From NCBI GenBank assembly GCA_958296385.1, contig OY282494.1:2686981-2750980 (forward strand): a stretch of 64,000 nt of DNA, in the 5' to 3' direction. This DNA is from an uncultured Dehalococcoidia bacterium (GTDB lineage Bacteria > Chloroflexota > Dehalococcoidia > Lucifugimonadales > UBA3495). Shown one piece after another: positions 7,685-17,188 of the stretch. The notes beneath the pieces are model-generated. The model was not told the DNA's origin, ran no database searches, and was given only the letters and a program-made list of their open reading frames with translations. The translations under genes were made by a program, and so were the position numbers. Each line of letters opens with the position of its first letter. Positions within the stretch are counted from its first letter, which is position 1.

Positions 7685-10600
7685 TCAGGCTTGTCTTCCC
7701 AGCGATTGGTAGGCCCACCCTTGGCGACGTAACAGGTTGAAGGTGTCCAGCACCGGAGGGTTATCCTGCTCGCAGTTGGCGATGGCTTCTGCCAGTAGTC
7801 CTTGCGGGTTTCTGGCGTCCCAGAAAGGATGCACTACCAGAACTTGCTCCTTGCCTATCGTAAAGCCGGGCAGCCGACCTGAATCACGCGGTTGTGCCGC
7901 CGGGAACGAGATGCAGAACGTGTTCCTGAGTTTGACAGCCTGTTCAAACCACTGTGCCAGGTCGGGCGATGAGAAATCGTCGTCCAGACCGCAGGCGAAT
8001 GCTTCTGATTCCAGCGACCGCAGCAGCGAAATGCCCAACCGCCAATCCAGCAACCCGTGGTAGGGCATATTCCGGTAGTTCCGGAGACAGCTGTAGCACG
8101 ACGAATCGCAGGACGCTTGGTGTTCTTCATTCAAGATGGTCCCGGCAAAACTCCCGGGCGCAGGGTAGGCGGAGATAATGGACGCTAGCAGGTCTGCCCA
8201 GTTGTCGTTAACCCATTGGGTGAACCCAGCGCCATTCGCCAGGTGGTCCCCGATGATAATTTCACCGGCTCTGATTTCTCCATCCAGTTCGACTTGGCGT
8301 ACATTGCTGATGTCAAACTCGTCGGGGTCGATGTCAAGCTGTTGGGCAGCGACCGCTTTGATTATGAACGCCGCCGAGTAGTATGCCGCTTTGATGCCGG
8401 CCGCCCCCACCGGATCCAGCAGCAACCCATGATGGATAGCCGCCGGGCGGATGCGTAGGACGTCCGTCGTTTTAGGCGCTACTATTGCAATGGATTCTTC
8501 CGCACTTGTCCCCGATGTAAAGTTGACTCCTTTTTGGAATCGCGCATCAATCCACTGGTTCTCCAAGCGCGCGCCGTTCCTTGTGGCCGTCGCACCGGTC
8601 CGGCCGGTAAAAAGCCTCCCGGACCGGTCATTGACCCGGTACAATCGCCCAGACTTGGAAAAGGCCGTCGCGCTGTTGGTGTCCCCCACTGGCGAACAGG
8701 ATTGCTCATCCGACTCTGATAGAGTAGCGACTCCGGTTGGCAGGAATTCGGTGTCCTCTTGTGAGTCAGCGCCCCAACCAAGGTTAGTCCGGAATGCCAC
8801 AGGAACAGCTATTTGGAATTTGCGGAAAGCCGGATTGCCGTCGGGCCCCCGGCCGCACTGCGGGCAATGCGTGTTCGAGGATTCAACTTCACTTGCTGTA
8901 GTATAGTGGCACTGCCCACAACGTTGCATCCACCGTAGCGAAGGTAGCGGATTACCAGGACTTGCGGACAATCTATTCTGCCGGTACAGGAGCGGCGTTG
9001 TGAACCCGATGGCTTGATGGACACGCTTGTCTTTGGTTCGCCGGGAACCGGGGGCGAATTCTGTGACGGCCAAATCAAGGTCGCGGTCGATGGTAAGGGG
9101 CTCCCTGTTGCGCAGACCATGATACAGGAGCCGCACGCGGGACGGCATCCCGTACATAGGCAGCACGGCGTATTCGGCCAGTTGCTCGGCTAGACCATCG
9201 CCCGTGATTTCGGGGTTATCGCACGCTTCGTCGATTTTGTCGCACAACTCGTGCCGTGCGTAATCTACCAAGTCGTTTGGCACAATGCTTGTCGTCAGCC
9301 CGGCACACAGCGCATTTGCAATGTCCTCTACTTCCGGTGATTTTTCCAACCACTTGCGAACCTCATCTTGCCGGTCTTTTTGAGCAATCCAATCGGATGC
9401 CAAGCCTAGTTCACCGTGGCTGTCCGGTGGGAGGTCGACTTCCCACCAACGAACTCCGGCAGCATAGAAAGCCCGCCGCAAGCACTCTTTCGCCATCAGC
9501 CGTTGCGCGATTTCTAGGCGGCCCATGGACAGGAACGGCACCGGGGGCGGTTCGCCGGTGATGCGGTCCAGGTTTTGGTAGTAAAACTCGTCGTGGCTGC
9601 GCCCGCGGCAGATGGTCAGCACAGTCGCGAACGGTTGACCGCGCCGGCCAGCGCGTCCGGATCGTTGCTGGTAGTTGAAACGCTGCGGCGGCATATTGCC
9701 CTGGACTACCCCCTGCAAGCTGCCAATGTCAACGCCGACTTCCAATGTCGTGGTGACGCTGAGCATATCGATTTCGTCGACCTCTCGCACAAGGGGATGT
9801 CGAGGGTCATCCCGCAGGTCAACGGTGATGTTGCGGAACAGCCTTTGCCGTTCCGCCGGGTCGTCGGTCTGGGCGGTTAGTTCCTCGGCGTGCAGGCGCA
9901 TCGGTTGCCGCAACTCAGCCGCCTCTTTCGCGTAGTAGTTGCGCTTGTGCAGGTCGGTGCAGGTGGCGTCTGGCACGGCGCTCAGCTCCCGCTGGCAGAA
10001 CGCGCTGGTACAAACGCCGGGGTTGTGCAGGTGAGGGCGCCGGCAGCTAGGGCAGTGCCACACCGGGTCATCCGGTAGCGCAACGCGAACTTGCAAGTGC
10101 CTGGGGGCAATTTTGAAATGGTAATGCCGGCCGGTATTACATATCGCTTCCCGGACAGTTTCCAGCAACGTGTCCTTGTTGACCCCGTGGACGGTTGCGC
10201 ATTTCTCGACAAAATGTCGTAAAGCGGCAAGCGCTGCTCCCCAATCCGGCCAATCTGGCGTCAGGTATTCGTTTTGGTCTTCTTTAGGATAGCGGAAGTA
10301 GTCCCCCAGCATCCGTAGGGTACCGTTCAGGATACTGGTTAGATTTTCCGGTTGTATATTGCAGACGGCAGCAAAGCGTTCCATTTCGGCATTGGGAAGT
10401 TCCAGCATAGCGTAGCCTAGTCCGCTGGATTCGAATCCGAAGTAAGACCGGGCGAACAGTACCGAGCAAATTTCGCCGGTGACCTTCTCCACGAGTTTGG
10501 CCTTCCCACGTTCCCGCCCGTCCGGGGACAGGTCCGGTTTCCAGCCGCCTTCGGCGCTGTCAAAATTAAACAAGGTTGTCCACCGACGATATTCGCCATC

Positions 10601-13393
10601 ATACCTGATCTCTTGGTAGAATATGTCTTGGCCGGCTGGATTGACGCCGAGTGCTTTCAACCTCTGGATTAGGGAGCCAGTCCCATGAGTTACTTCGTCG
10701 CTTTCAAAGAGGAGACGCAATGGAACGATGCGGCTGGCACCACGGCTGGAAATCCCGGCCAGTTTTGCGCGGGCTTCTACTGCGAGTTGCTGCGATGCCT
10801 CGCGTATTCCATGAGGCAAGCTGGCGAAAACATTGTCGTCAGTGTTCGCCAGATTAATCATCTCCCGGTAAGATTCTTGCAGTTCAGGACGGGCGTTAGC
10901 CAAGCCAGCGGCGTCTGGTGATACCGGGTTCCCGGTAGCTTGCAAGTCTGCCAGCAGGGCGGGCTCACTGATTGCCGATTTCCGCAACTCGTCGTACATT
11001 GCCTCCCGCACCAGGTCGGTATAATGTGTCCTTTCAATCCCGTTGGCAAGCTCCGCCGCGCCCTGCCGGCTGTCGGAGAAAACTACGAGCTTTCTGGCGT
11101 CCACCGGGAGGAAATGGAACATTTCTTTGGCCAGAATCTGGGTGACGCGCGCAAAGCCGGTACGGAAGCCACGCACCGGAGATTTGCGGTAGAGTCGGTG
11201 CCGGTAGTCCACCGCGCACAGCGGGCATACAGCGGGCAGAGCGCCAGTCTCTTTTGCATCCGGCTGGGTAAGCACGAATGCGTAGCCGGAGACGGGCTCT
11301 GTATTGCCCAGCTTTACCAACCCGGTTGCCGGATTCATGCTGGCTGCCATCCACCGGGCAGGGACAGTACTGCCGTCAAGGGCTGGCTGTTGCCGTCGGC
11401 GGGTCGAGTCAGGATTCAGTTGTTTGCTGCCGGATGGCCAGAATACCGCGAATTCCGAATATCTCCGGCGTTCCACAAAGCGGGCCGGTTGGCGGTCTGG
11501 CAAGCCTTCAATATCAGCGTCCGTAATCAGCAATTCCCAGCCTTGGTTATCCGGTCGTGAGAACCTGCTGCCGCCGAACATCGTTGTGCCGCACTGTTCG
11601 CAGTACAGGAGGTCCAGTACCCGGTGCGGCTCGTCGGCGTTGTTGCAAAGGATGCGTGTGTTGGTGAAGAGTTGGCCTGCAGTGCGACCTCCACTCATTT
11701 CTGCTGGATCGACCCCACAGCCGGGCTGGGTGCAGGCCCAGAGGCCCTCGATGTTCTTGAAGAACCAGTGCATCCGGAACGAAGGCAAGCTGGCACTATC
11801 GCCGCACAGCTCCCGTACCGCCAGCAGTCCCTGCGTAGCAGCGGATACCGTGTCTGCATCACAATCGTTGCCAAACAACCGGCGTCCAAAATCCGAGAGG
11901 CTGGTAGCCCTGGTCGTTTCGCCGTACGTGCAGGCAGCCAGCATACGCGCTCCCGCTTGCCAACCAGCCGATTGCAATATGTCTTCCAAGTTGCCGGCGA
12001 GTCCGGTGGACTGTTGTAGCTCTGCGGTAGCCGATTCCCGGTCTATTTCCAACTTTCGCGCTATGGCTACGAACGGTTCCGCAGGAAGGAACTTCTTGTC
12101 GTCGTGGTGCGGGACATCTGCTTGTTTTCCGGGAATTACTTCGGAGCTACTCCAAGCAGAGCCGAAGAATTCAGACAGGAAGCTCAGGCTTTCGTTATCG
12201 TCCGGCTCCAGCGATGCACTGGAACCCATAACCCGTAGCTTTGGGCTGTCCGGCGCCAGGCCAAGCCGGAGCAAAAGCAATTTTATCAGGTAAGCGACTT
12301 CCGTTCCGGCAGTGCCACGGTGTAAATGCAATTCGTCAACGACCAGGTGGAAAACACTGCCGTCTTTTTCCAGCCATTTCCTGGTCTTTTCAAAAATCCC
12401 GGCGTCAGCATCGCGCATCAGCATGACGCTGAGCATACTGAAATTCGTGATGAGGATGTCGGGAGGGTGGTCCTGCATATCCCAGCGGGAGCGCATTTCG
12501 GCGCCATCCAGGCGCGGAAAGAAGTAGCGGGTTTCCGGGTTGCCGGTCTCTTGGGCGTGTTGTTCTGCGGCGCTCGCCGCTCCATCGGCTTCCTGCAATC
12601 GGCGAGCTAATCTGTCAATCCGATTCCGGTCAGGGTTTTGCTCGCCGCGCACTTGCGTGGGGGCATTTTGTTCGTGCCCGGGGATAGGCGTGTCTGCGTT
12701 ATAACGCCCAAAGTAAAACCGGTTGCCGGTAAGGGTGCGGTCAAACCAATCGCGCGCTTCCGGCGAGTCCAGCGCGGCGCGCAGGCGACCTAACTGGTCT
12801 TCCACCAGAGCGTTCATCGGATAGAGGATGAGGCCGCGGATAGCAGCGTCACGGTTTTCGTGGCCGCGCTGTGGCACTCGCTGGCTTTTGCGGGCGGAAA
12901 CGCATTCTTGCCTCCAACCGCTGTTGCTCCACCAGTCATCCTGGTGATCTTGCTCCAGCCCTGGACTGCTCCATCCAGCGGATTCCCGGACCAGGTACGC
13001 TAGTAGCGGCAGCAGGAATGCCTCAGTTTTGCCTGACCCGGTGCCGGCGGTTACAACTGCGTTGTTGCCAGACAGCACTGCCCGGAGCATCTCTGCCTGG
13101 TGGTCGTAGAGGTAGTAATCTCCAAATAGGCCGCACGATGCCAGTTCTTGGAATGCGTCGATTTCCGATGGGCTCAGCCCGGGTAATTCTGCATTCGTCA
13201 AGTCCCGGATTTTCTTTCTCGACGACCGGTACTGTGGCACCGGCTCGATCCATGGTTCCTGGCAAATCTTGCCGGGTTCTCTCAAAAGCCGTTCGCGCTC
13301 TATTTCCAGCCCGGGGTACTGAGTCCCGAAGGCGGTTTTCACATAATCGATGTAGCTGTTGCGAACTTTATTAAAAGCGCCGATGGGATCCAT
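7685..13393 (-). CDS. Giant DEAD/DEAH-box helicase with DUF1998-type C-terminus (DruE-like)
   Basis: A 1,902-residue ATP-dependent helicase, probably the nucleic-acid motor of a Druantia-type defence system. Walker A is TAGTGSGKTE (residues 115-124), motif II is DELH (353-356), and motif VI is QRSGRAGRRG in the second RecA domain. Cysteine pairs (CPSC, CGQC, CPQC) suggest zinc-binding insertions. The C-terminal CDSSCYSCLRNYRN block is the four-cysteine signature of DUF1998. In DISARM the helicase and DUF1998 are separate proteins; a single ~1,900-residue chain is characteristic of DruE. The start at ATG 13393 has an AAGGAA Shine-Dalgarno and overlaps the preceding gene by 23 bases, making it the last gene of the operon. 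Confidence 0.8.
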   Translation of the reverse strand: MDPIGAFNKVRNSYIDYVKTAFGTQYPGLEIERERLLREPGKICQEPWIEPVPQYRSSRKKIRDLTNAELPGLSPSEIDAFQELASCGLFGDYYLYDHQAEMLRAVLSGNNAVVTAGTGSGKTEAFLLPLLAYLVRESAGWSSPGLEQDHQDDWWSNSGWRQECVSARKSQRVPQRGHENRDAAIRGLILYPMNALVEDQLGRLRAALDSPEARDWFDRTLTGNRFYFGRYNADTPIPGHEQNAPTQVRGEQNPDRNRIDRLARRLQEADGAASAAEQHAQETGNPETRYFFPRLDGAEMRSRWDMQDHPPDILITNFSMLSVMLMRDADAGIFEKTRKWLEKDGSVFHLVVDELHLHRGTAGTEVAYLIKLLLLRLGLAPDSPKLRVMGSSASLEPDDNESLSFLSEFFGSAWSSSEVIPGKQADVPHHDDKKFLPAEPFVAIARKLEIDRESATAELQQSTGLAGNLEDILQSAGWQAGARMLAACTYGETTRATSLSDFGRRLFGNDCDADTVSAATQGLLAVRELCGDSASLPSFRMHWFFKNIEGLWACTQPGCGVDPAEMSGGRTAGQLFTNTRILCNNADEPHRVLDLLYCEQCGTTMFGGSRFSRPDNQGWELLITDADIEGLPDRQPARFVERRRYSEFAVFWPSGSKQLNPDSTRRRQQPALDGSTVPARWMAASMNPATGLVKLGNTEPVSGYAFVLTQPDAKETGALPAVCPLCAVDYRHRLYRKSPVRGFRTGFARVTQILAKEMFHFLPVDARKLVVFSDSRQGAAELANGIERTHYTDLVREAMYDELRKSAISEPALLADLQATGNPVSPDAAGLANARPELQESYREMINLANTDDNVFASLPHGIREASQQLAVEARAKLAGISSRGASRIVPLRLLFESDEVTHGTGSLIQRLKALGVNPAGQDIFYQEIRYDGEYRRWTTLFNFDSAEGGWKPDLSPDGRERGKAKLVEKVTGEICSVLFARSYFGFESSGLGYAMLELPNAEMERFAAVCNIQPENLTSILNGTLRMLGDYFRYPKEDQNEYLTPDWPDWGAALAALRHFVEKCATVHGVNKDTLLETVREAICNTGRHYHFKIAPRHLQVRVALPDDPVWHCPSCRRPHLHNPGVCTSAFCQRELSAVPDATCTDLHKRNYYAKEAAELRQPMRLHAEELTAQTDDPAERQRLFRNITVDLRDDPRHPLVREVDEIDMLSVTTTLEVGVDIGSLQGVVQGNMPPQRFNYQQRSGRAGRRGQPFATVLTICRGRSHDEFYYQNLDRITGEPPPVPFLSMGRLEIAQRLMAKECLRRAFYAAGVRWWEVDLPPDSHGELGLASDWIAQKDRQDEVRKWLEKSPEVEDIANALCAGLTTSIVPNDLVDYARHELCDKIDEACDNPEITGDGLAEQLAEYAVLPMYGMPSRVRLLYHGLRNREPLTIDRDLDLAVTEFAPGSRRTKDKRVHQAIGFTTPLLYRQNRLSASPGNPLPSLRWMQRCGQCHYTTASEVESSNTHCPQCGRGPDGNPAFRKFQIAVPVAFRTNLGWGADSQEDTEFLPTGVATLSESDEQSCSPVGDTNSATAFSKSGRLYRVNDRSGRLFTGRTGATATRNGARLENQWIDARFQKGVNFTSGTSAEESIAIVAPKTTDVLRIRPAAIHHGLLLDPVGAAGIKAAYYSAAFIIKAVAAQQLDIDPDEFDISNVRQVELDGEIRAGEIIIGDHLANGAGFTQWVNDNWADLLASIISAYPAPGSFAGTILNEEHQASCDSSCYSCLRNYRNMPYHGLLDWRLGISLLRSLESEAFACGLDDDFSSPDLAQWFEQAVKLRNTFCISFPAAQPRDSGRLPGFTIGKEQVLVVHPFWDARNPQGLLAEAIANCEQDNPPVLDTFNLLRRQGWAYQSLGRQA

Positions 13394-14373
13394 GGGATGC
13401 GTTCCTTTCTGCCTGTTGTCCGACCTTTCCGGCGATTTTGTTGAAAAGGCTGGGAGGGACGCCCTCGAAAGCATAATGCCTGTCGCCATCGCCAGATGGT
13501 AGCGTATCTGCCAGTCGCGGAGAATGTCCGGAGCATAGTCCCAATGCTCTGGATAGCAGTGCGGGTAGTGGTGCGCTGTATGGAATGAGGACTGTGCGGG
13601 ACTCCGGTTCGTACCGCAGAACGTTCCGTGACGACAGTGCCAGCATAGCGTACCGTCCCCAGTCCGGATCGCACTCCGCGGATGCTCCGCCTTGCCACAG
13701 CCGGTAATGCCAGCTAGTTGTGGTTGGGTTCTGATAACGGCTTAATCGCCGCGGCGCGCGGGTCGCGCCGGCGGGGTAGAATCGCAGCCGTTCGACATCG
13801 AAATCCTCGCGACGCCAGTTCAATTCCGGTTCGTCCGTCCATGCCAACCCTTGCCGGTATTCCCGCAGCGAAACGGACGCCTGCGCCAGTAGCCGGGCTG
13901 GTGGGGAGGCAAGGTAACGTAGGCCAGTCGTTTCCGTAACTGATTGAATGGCCGCGGCGTTGCCGGCGCGCAATTCAACACGAGCGGGTGCGTAGGGGCT
14001 GGCGTCTGCTTGCGCGCGCGCTGATTTCTATACTGGCGGCGTTTGCCGCCTGCGCCAGTTGTGTGACAGTGCCCGGGGCCCGGGCGCCGCACAGAATCGC
14101 CCTCACTTGCCCTCTTCCTGGGAGAGCAGCCAGGGCCGGAGGCGCGGTGACGACCTGTATTCCGCTTGGGCTGGCGTGAACGTCTAGGTGTCCCAAGCAG
14201 CTCAACACGCGCAGCGCTTACCAGCGGTGTCCGGTAGCATTCTCACTATTCTGATGCTGCCCTGCTGTGACGGCCCTGCGGTGAACTTCATCAAAGCACC
14301 GCTTGAATCCCGCCCAAGATACCTGCCGTTCGGCAGAAAGGGCAAACAGGAGGATGTCGCCGTTATCGTACAT
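13371..14373 (-). pseudogene. Broken ~334-codon operon gene (position of DruG)
   Basis: The gene begins at ATG 14373, inside the last codons of the upstream gene, and ends at 13371, inside the start of the helicase gene. That is the expected overlap of an intact operon member. The frame is interrupted twice. A TAA at 14218-14220 follows GHRW, with the same frame continuing in ALRVLSCLGHLDV. A frameshift lies in the GCGCGCGCGC run near 14011-14020, after which the text continues QADASPYAPARVELRAGN to the end. Its length of 1003 bases is one over a multiple of three, consistent with a single-base shift. I do not recognise a domain. Mutation, assembly error in the GC run, or recoding are possible. 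Confidence 0.6.
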
Positions 14374-16429
14374 TACCGGCCGCCTCCAGTAGCCGCTCCC
14401 ATTTCGCTCTCTCGCCCGGCGCGTCCGGTAGTATGATGCGCTTGCGCCGGTGCCAGATGGCTTGCTTCCAGTCTTGGACTTTCCGGCGGGTTGGTGTAAA
14501 GGTTGCATCCGGCAGTGACGTCCCCAGTTCTCCGCCGACAAATATTGCTGCCAATCGCTTGTGGTTGCGCTTCCGTATTACCCACGTGGGCGTCCACTCA
14601 CCGGGGAATGGCTCCGACGGCCATGTTGCGATTTGGCCAGGTTGCTGGCCTATGAGCAGGCCCTGCAAATTGCCCAACTCGTACTCCAAGTCCTCGAACA
14701 GTTCAGCTGCGGAAACAGTCATTTGTGGACGATCGCCATAGACGTGTGCGCCGGTGATAACGGTCTTGTTAGCGGTACTGTGGGAGCTGGCGCCCGCGCT
14801 GTCCAGAAACAACTCCGGCTGTGCCGTAGGCAGGCTGAAGTCGCCACTGAGGAACAGGGATTGACGGCCCAGCACCGATTGCCCGTCGCGGATTTCAAGG
14901 GTAATCCGGGGGCCGGTTGGCAGGTCATCAGGGAGGATAAAAGTCCCATCGCTATTCGCGGCGGGCAGAGGTGTCTCGCCGTGATAAACCCTGGTGCCAG
15001 CCGGGCCTCCGGTAACAACGATTGCGGGAGGGGCAAAGTTGAAAAAACTGTTCCTGCCGCCGTGGCGAATTCCGCCGGCCAAGCCGATGCGTGCCCGTGG
15101 CGGGAAGGCCAGGGACGGAAATTCGCCTTTCAATGCCGCGTCGTCATCGGCTGAAGCGACGCTTGCCAGTCGCCAGGACTCTGGCAACCCTTGGGCTATC
15201 TCAATTTCTTGGAACCCGCGGCACTGTCTGGTAACCCAATGTTCAAGTTTGGGCCAAGCGTCCTCAGGATAGCAAAGGTAGAAAGGTTGGCCTTGCGGCA
15301 AAGCCGGCGTGTCAACGAGCCCGCTGATGCCTTCCGGCATACCGTTGGTAAAAATTCTTACCGGACGCCCTTGCAGGTTCAACCGCCAACCGGTTGACCC
15401 GTCTCGCATGGTCATCCCGTTGCGCCAGTCAAGTTGAGCGGCGTCTAAGGTCTGCCCGGTATCATTATGCTCGAGCGGCAATGACCACTGGTTGACATCT
15501 TCTTCTGCCAGGAACTCTCCATCCAGTAGCAAGCCATCTTCTGGGAACTCATGGTTCATCTTGCACCGCAGGGATGCCTTGACGATGCCCGCTATCCGGT
15601 CTAGGTCAATGCACACGCGGAGCCCAGCGCTTCTTTGCCCCTGCTCCGTATGACCTGGGATGGTTGCGGTAGTTGTTCCGTCCCATGCCATTAGTTCGTC
15701 GGCAACAGCCTCGATTAGGGCGGTGCATAGTTCGAGTCCGTGCTCGCCTGCTGCCATCTGGACAGTTCTGGCGCGTAGCATCCTCAGGGCAGTGGGGTTG
15801 CGTAGAGCCATTGCGAGCTCGCCGGCTGAGTGTAGCGCTGCCGGGTCTAATCCGGCGCTGTCAAAAACCCGGGGCAGTGCCCGCCGGTCCTGCTCGGCCA
15901 GGATTGACTGGGAAAGCGGGTATCCGATGTGGATGTTGCCGCCGATGCTGCGGGATTGGAAAATGCCCAAATCACCGTGCTTGTCAGATACCGTCCAGTC
16001 CTCCAGGTCGTCCCATAATTGTCTCATACGGTGGAACGATGGGACTTGCCCGGTCTCGCTGCTGTGCGTGCCTCCCAGTAGTCCCCTAAGCCTGGGATGG
16101 TAGGCGTGGGGCGCGAAATCACCGTCGATGTCGCTGGCTAGTACGAAGAAGCACAGGTAGGCGATGTAAGGCGGGAAATCCACGCCGCTGGCGCGCCAGT
16201 TGTAGAATGACTGCCAGGCCCTTTGGCATACGCCGGCACGAATGGGTGCGGTCGGAGTTCCCGCGATTGCGTTCCGGAAAATAAGGGCTTGCGGCGTCGC
16301 CTGTATCATCTCCTGTCCCATCTCGTCAACGATGGCTTGGTTGACGTACAGGTAGACGTTCCGGCCGGCCATATCAGGATTGAAGAAGCGCGACGCTAAC
16401 GCGTCATTCCATTGCTGGTAAGCGTCCAT
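14363..16429 (-). CDS. Unknown 688-residue protein in Druantia-like operon (position of DruF)
   Basis: A large soluble protein without a domain I can name. The N-terminal half is mixed helical (FFNPDMAGRNVYLYVNQAIV). The C-terminal half is rich in beta-type text (ARIGLAGGIRHGGRNSFFNF, FAPPAIVVTGGPAGTRVY, GPRITLEIRDGQSVL), suggesting Ig-like or beta-sandwich domains between about residues 440 and 570. There is no signal peptide or membrane segment. ATG 16429 was chosen. An in-frame TTG at 16435 would overlap the glycosylase stop by a few bases. Its 3' end overlaps the next gene by 11 bases. Position and size suggest a Druantia accessory subunit; this is inference. Confidence 0.6.
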   Translation of the reverse strand: MDAYQQWNDALASRFFNPDMAGRNVYLYVNQAIVDEMGQEMIQATPQALIFRNAIAGTPTAPIRAGVCQRAWQSFYNWRASGVDFPPYIAYLCFFVLASDIDGDFAPHAYHPRLRGLLGGTHSSETGQVPSFHRMRQLWDDLEDWTVSDKHGDLGIFQSRSIGGNIHIGYPLSQSILAEQDRRALPRVFDSAGLDPAALHSAGELAMALRNPTALRMLRARTVQMAAGEHGLELCTALIEAVADELMAWDGTTTATIPGHTEQGQRSAGLRVCIDLDRIAGIVKASLRCKMNHEFPEDGLLLDGEFLAEEDVNQWSLPLEHNDTGQTLDAAQLDWRNGMTMRDGSTGWRLNLQGRPVRIFTNGMPEGISGLVDTPALPQGQPFYLCYPEDAWPKLEHWVTRQCRGFQEIEIAQGLPESWRLASVASADDDAALKGEFPSLAFPPRARIGLAGGIRHGGRNSFFNFAPPAIVVTGGPAGTRVYHGETPLPAANSDGTFILPDDLPTGPRITLEIRDGQSVLGRQSLFLSGDFSLPTAQPELFLDSAGASSHSTANKTVITGAHVYGDRPQMTVSAAELFEDLEYELGNLQGLLIGQQPGQIATWPSEPFPGEWTPTWVIRKRNHKRLAAIFVGGELGTSLPDATFTPTRRKVQDWKQAIWHRRKRIILPDAPGERAKWERLLEAAGNVR

Positions 16430-16431
16430 AA

Positions 16432-17148
16432 TCAACGTCCCTGCTGAGTCAGGTCCACGTTTTCGTCTCTACTCTGGGCGTAGGCGCAATTTACAGCAAT
16501 TTGGCACCGTCCGCAATGGGGCGCCTGCGGTTTGCAAACCGTAGCTGCGAAGTCAAGCAAGCCGTAATTGTGTTCCCGGAATCGCTCACGCGGCAGCAGT
16601 GCTTTTGCGATTTCCCAGACTGCACCAGCGCGACGTATGTCGCTAGCGGTAGGGCTTCCCGTAATTCGCGACAGGACTCGTACTATGCTGAGGTCGACAA
16701 TGGGCACACGCTGGCCGAAAGCAAAGCAGGCTACTGCGTGCGCTGTGTATAAACCGACGTAGGGCAGCCGCAACAGTTGTTCCGGTTGCGAGGGCAACGC
16801 GCTGTTCTGCACTAGCGCTGTTGCGAGTTCGATGAGCGCTACGGTCCGCTGGTTTCCGAAACCCAGCACTGAAATTATCCCACGCAGCTCTGCCGGGTCG
16901 GCTATGGACAGTTCGTATGCGTCTGGGTATCGATTTACCAGAGCCGGCCATATCTTAGCGACCTTCCCGGCGCGTGTTTGTTTGAGCAGGATTTCCGCGA
17001 GCAAGATGCCAAAGGGGGTTGTCCTCTTGTCTCGCCATGGGAAAGAGCGGCCTTGCTCAGCATATAGCCGGACGAAAAAGTCATCGGCTATTCCCAATCT
17101 GGGCATTTGGTGAGGCGTTGCCATCTCTGGCGGCGTTGCGCGAGTCAT
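16432..17148 (-). CDS. HhH-GPD DNA glycosylase, MutY/Mig-like
   Basis: A base-excision glycosylase of the endonuclease III superfamily, 238 residues from ATG 17148. The helix-hairpin-helix is at about 127-137 (LRLPYVGLYTAHAV). The catalytic aspartate is D152 in VDLSIVRVLSR. Where endonuclease III has its lysine, this protein has Y134, as in MutY and in the thymine-DNA glycosylase Mig.Mth. The C-terminal iron-sulfur motif is complete (C205, C212, C215, C221; spacing 6-2-5). It lacks the long C-terminal 8-oxoG recognition domain of MutY. Since it follows a C5-cytosine methyltransferase gene, repair of T:G mismatches from deaminated 5-methylcytosine is the likeliest role, as for Mig.Mth next to its methylase. 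Confidence 0.82.
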   Translation of the reverse strand: MTRATPPEMATPHQMPRLGIADDFFVRLYAEQGRSFPWRDKRTTPFGILLAEILLKQTRAGKVAKIWPALVNRYPDAYELSIADPAELRGIISVLGFGNQRTVALIELATALVQNSALPSQPEQLLRLPYVGLYTAHAVACFAFGQRVPIVDLSIVRVLSRITGSPTASDIRRAGAVWEIAKALLPRERFREHNYGLLDFAATVCKPQAPHCGRCQIAVNCAYAQSRDENVDLTQQGR

Positions 17149-17188
17149 AACGAACCCGCCTCGTTGGTATGGGCCAACGCCAGCGTGC

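Noticed and set aside
10424-10440. GATTCGAATCCG resembling a tRNA T-arm
   Set aside because: It lies inside the helicase coding sequence, with no acceptor or anticodon stem at the right distances.
13820-14092. 90-codon minus-strand frame in the broken operon gene
   Set aside because: Third reading frame of the same region; proline-rich and not continuous with either half of the gene.
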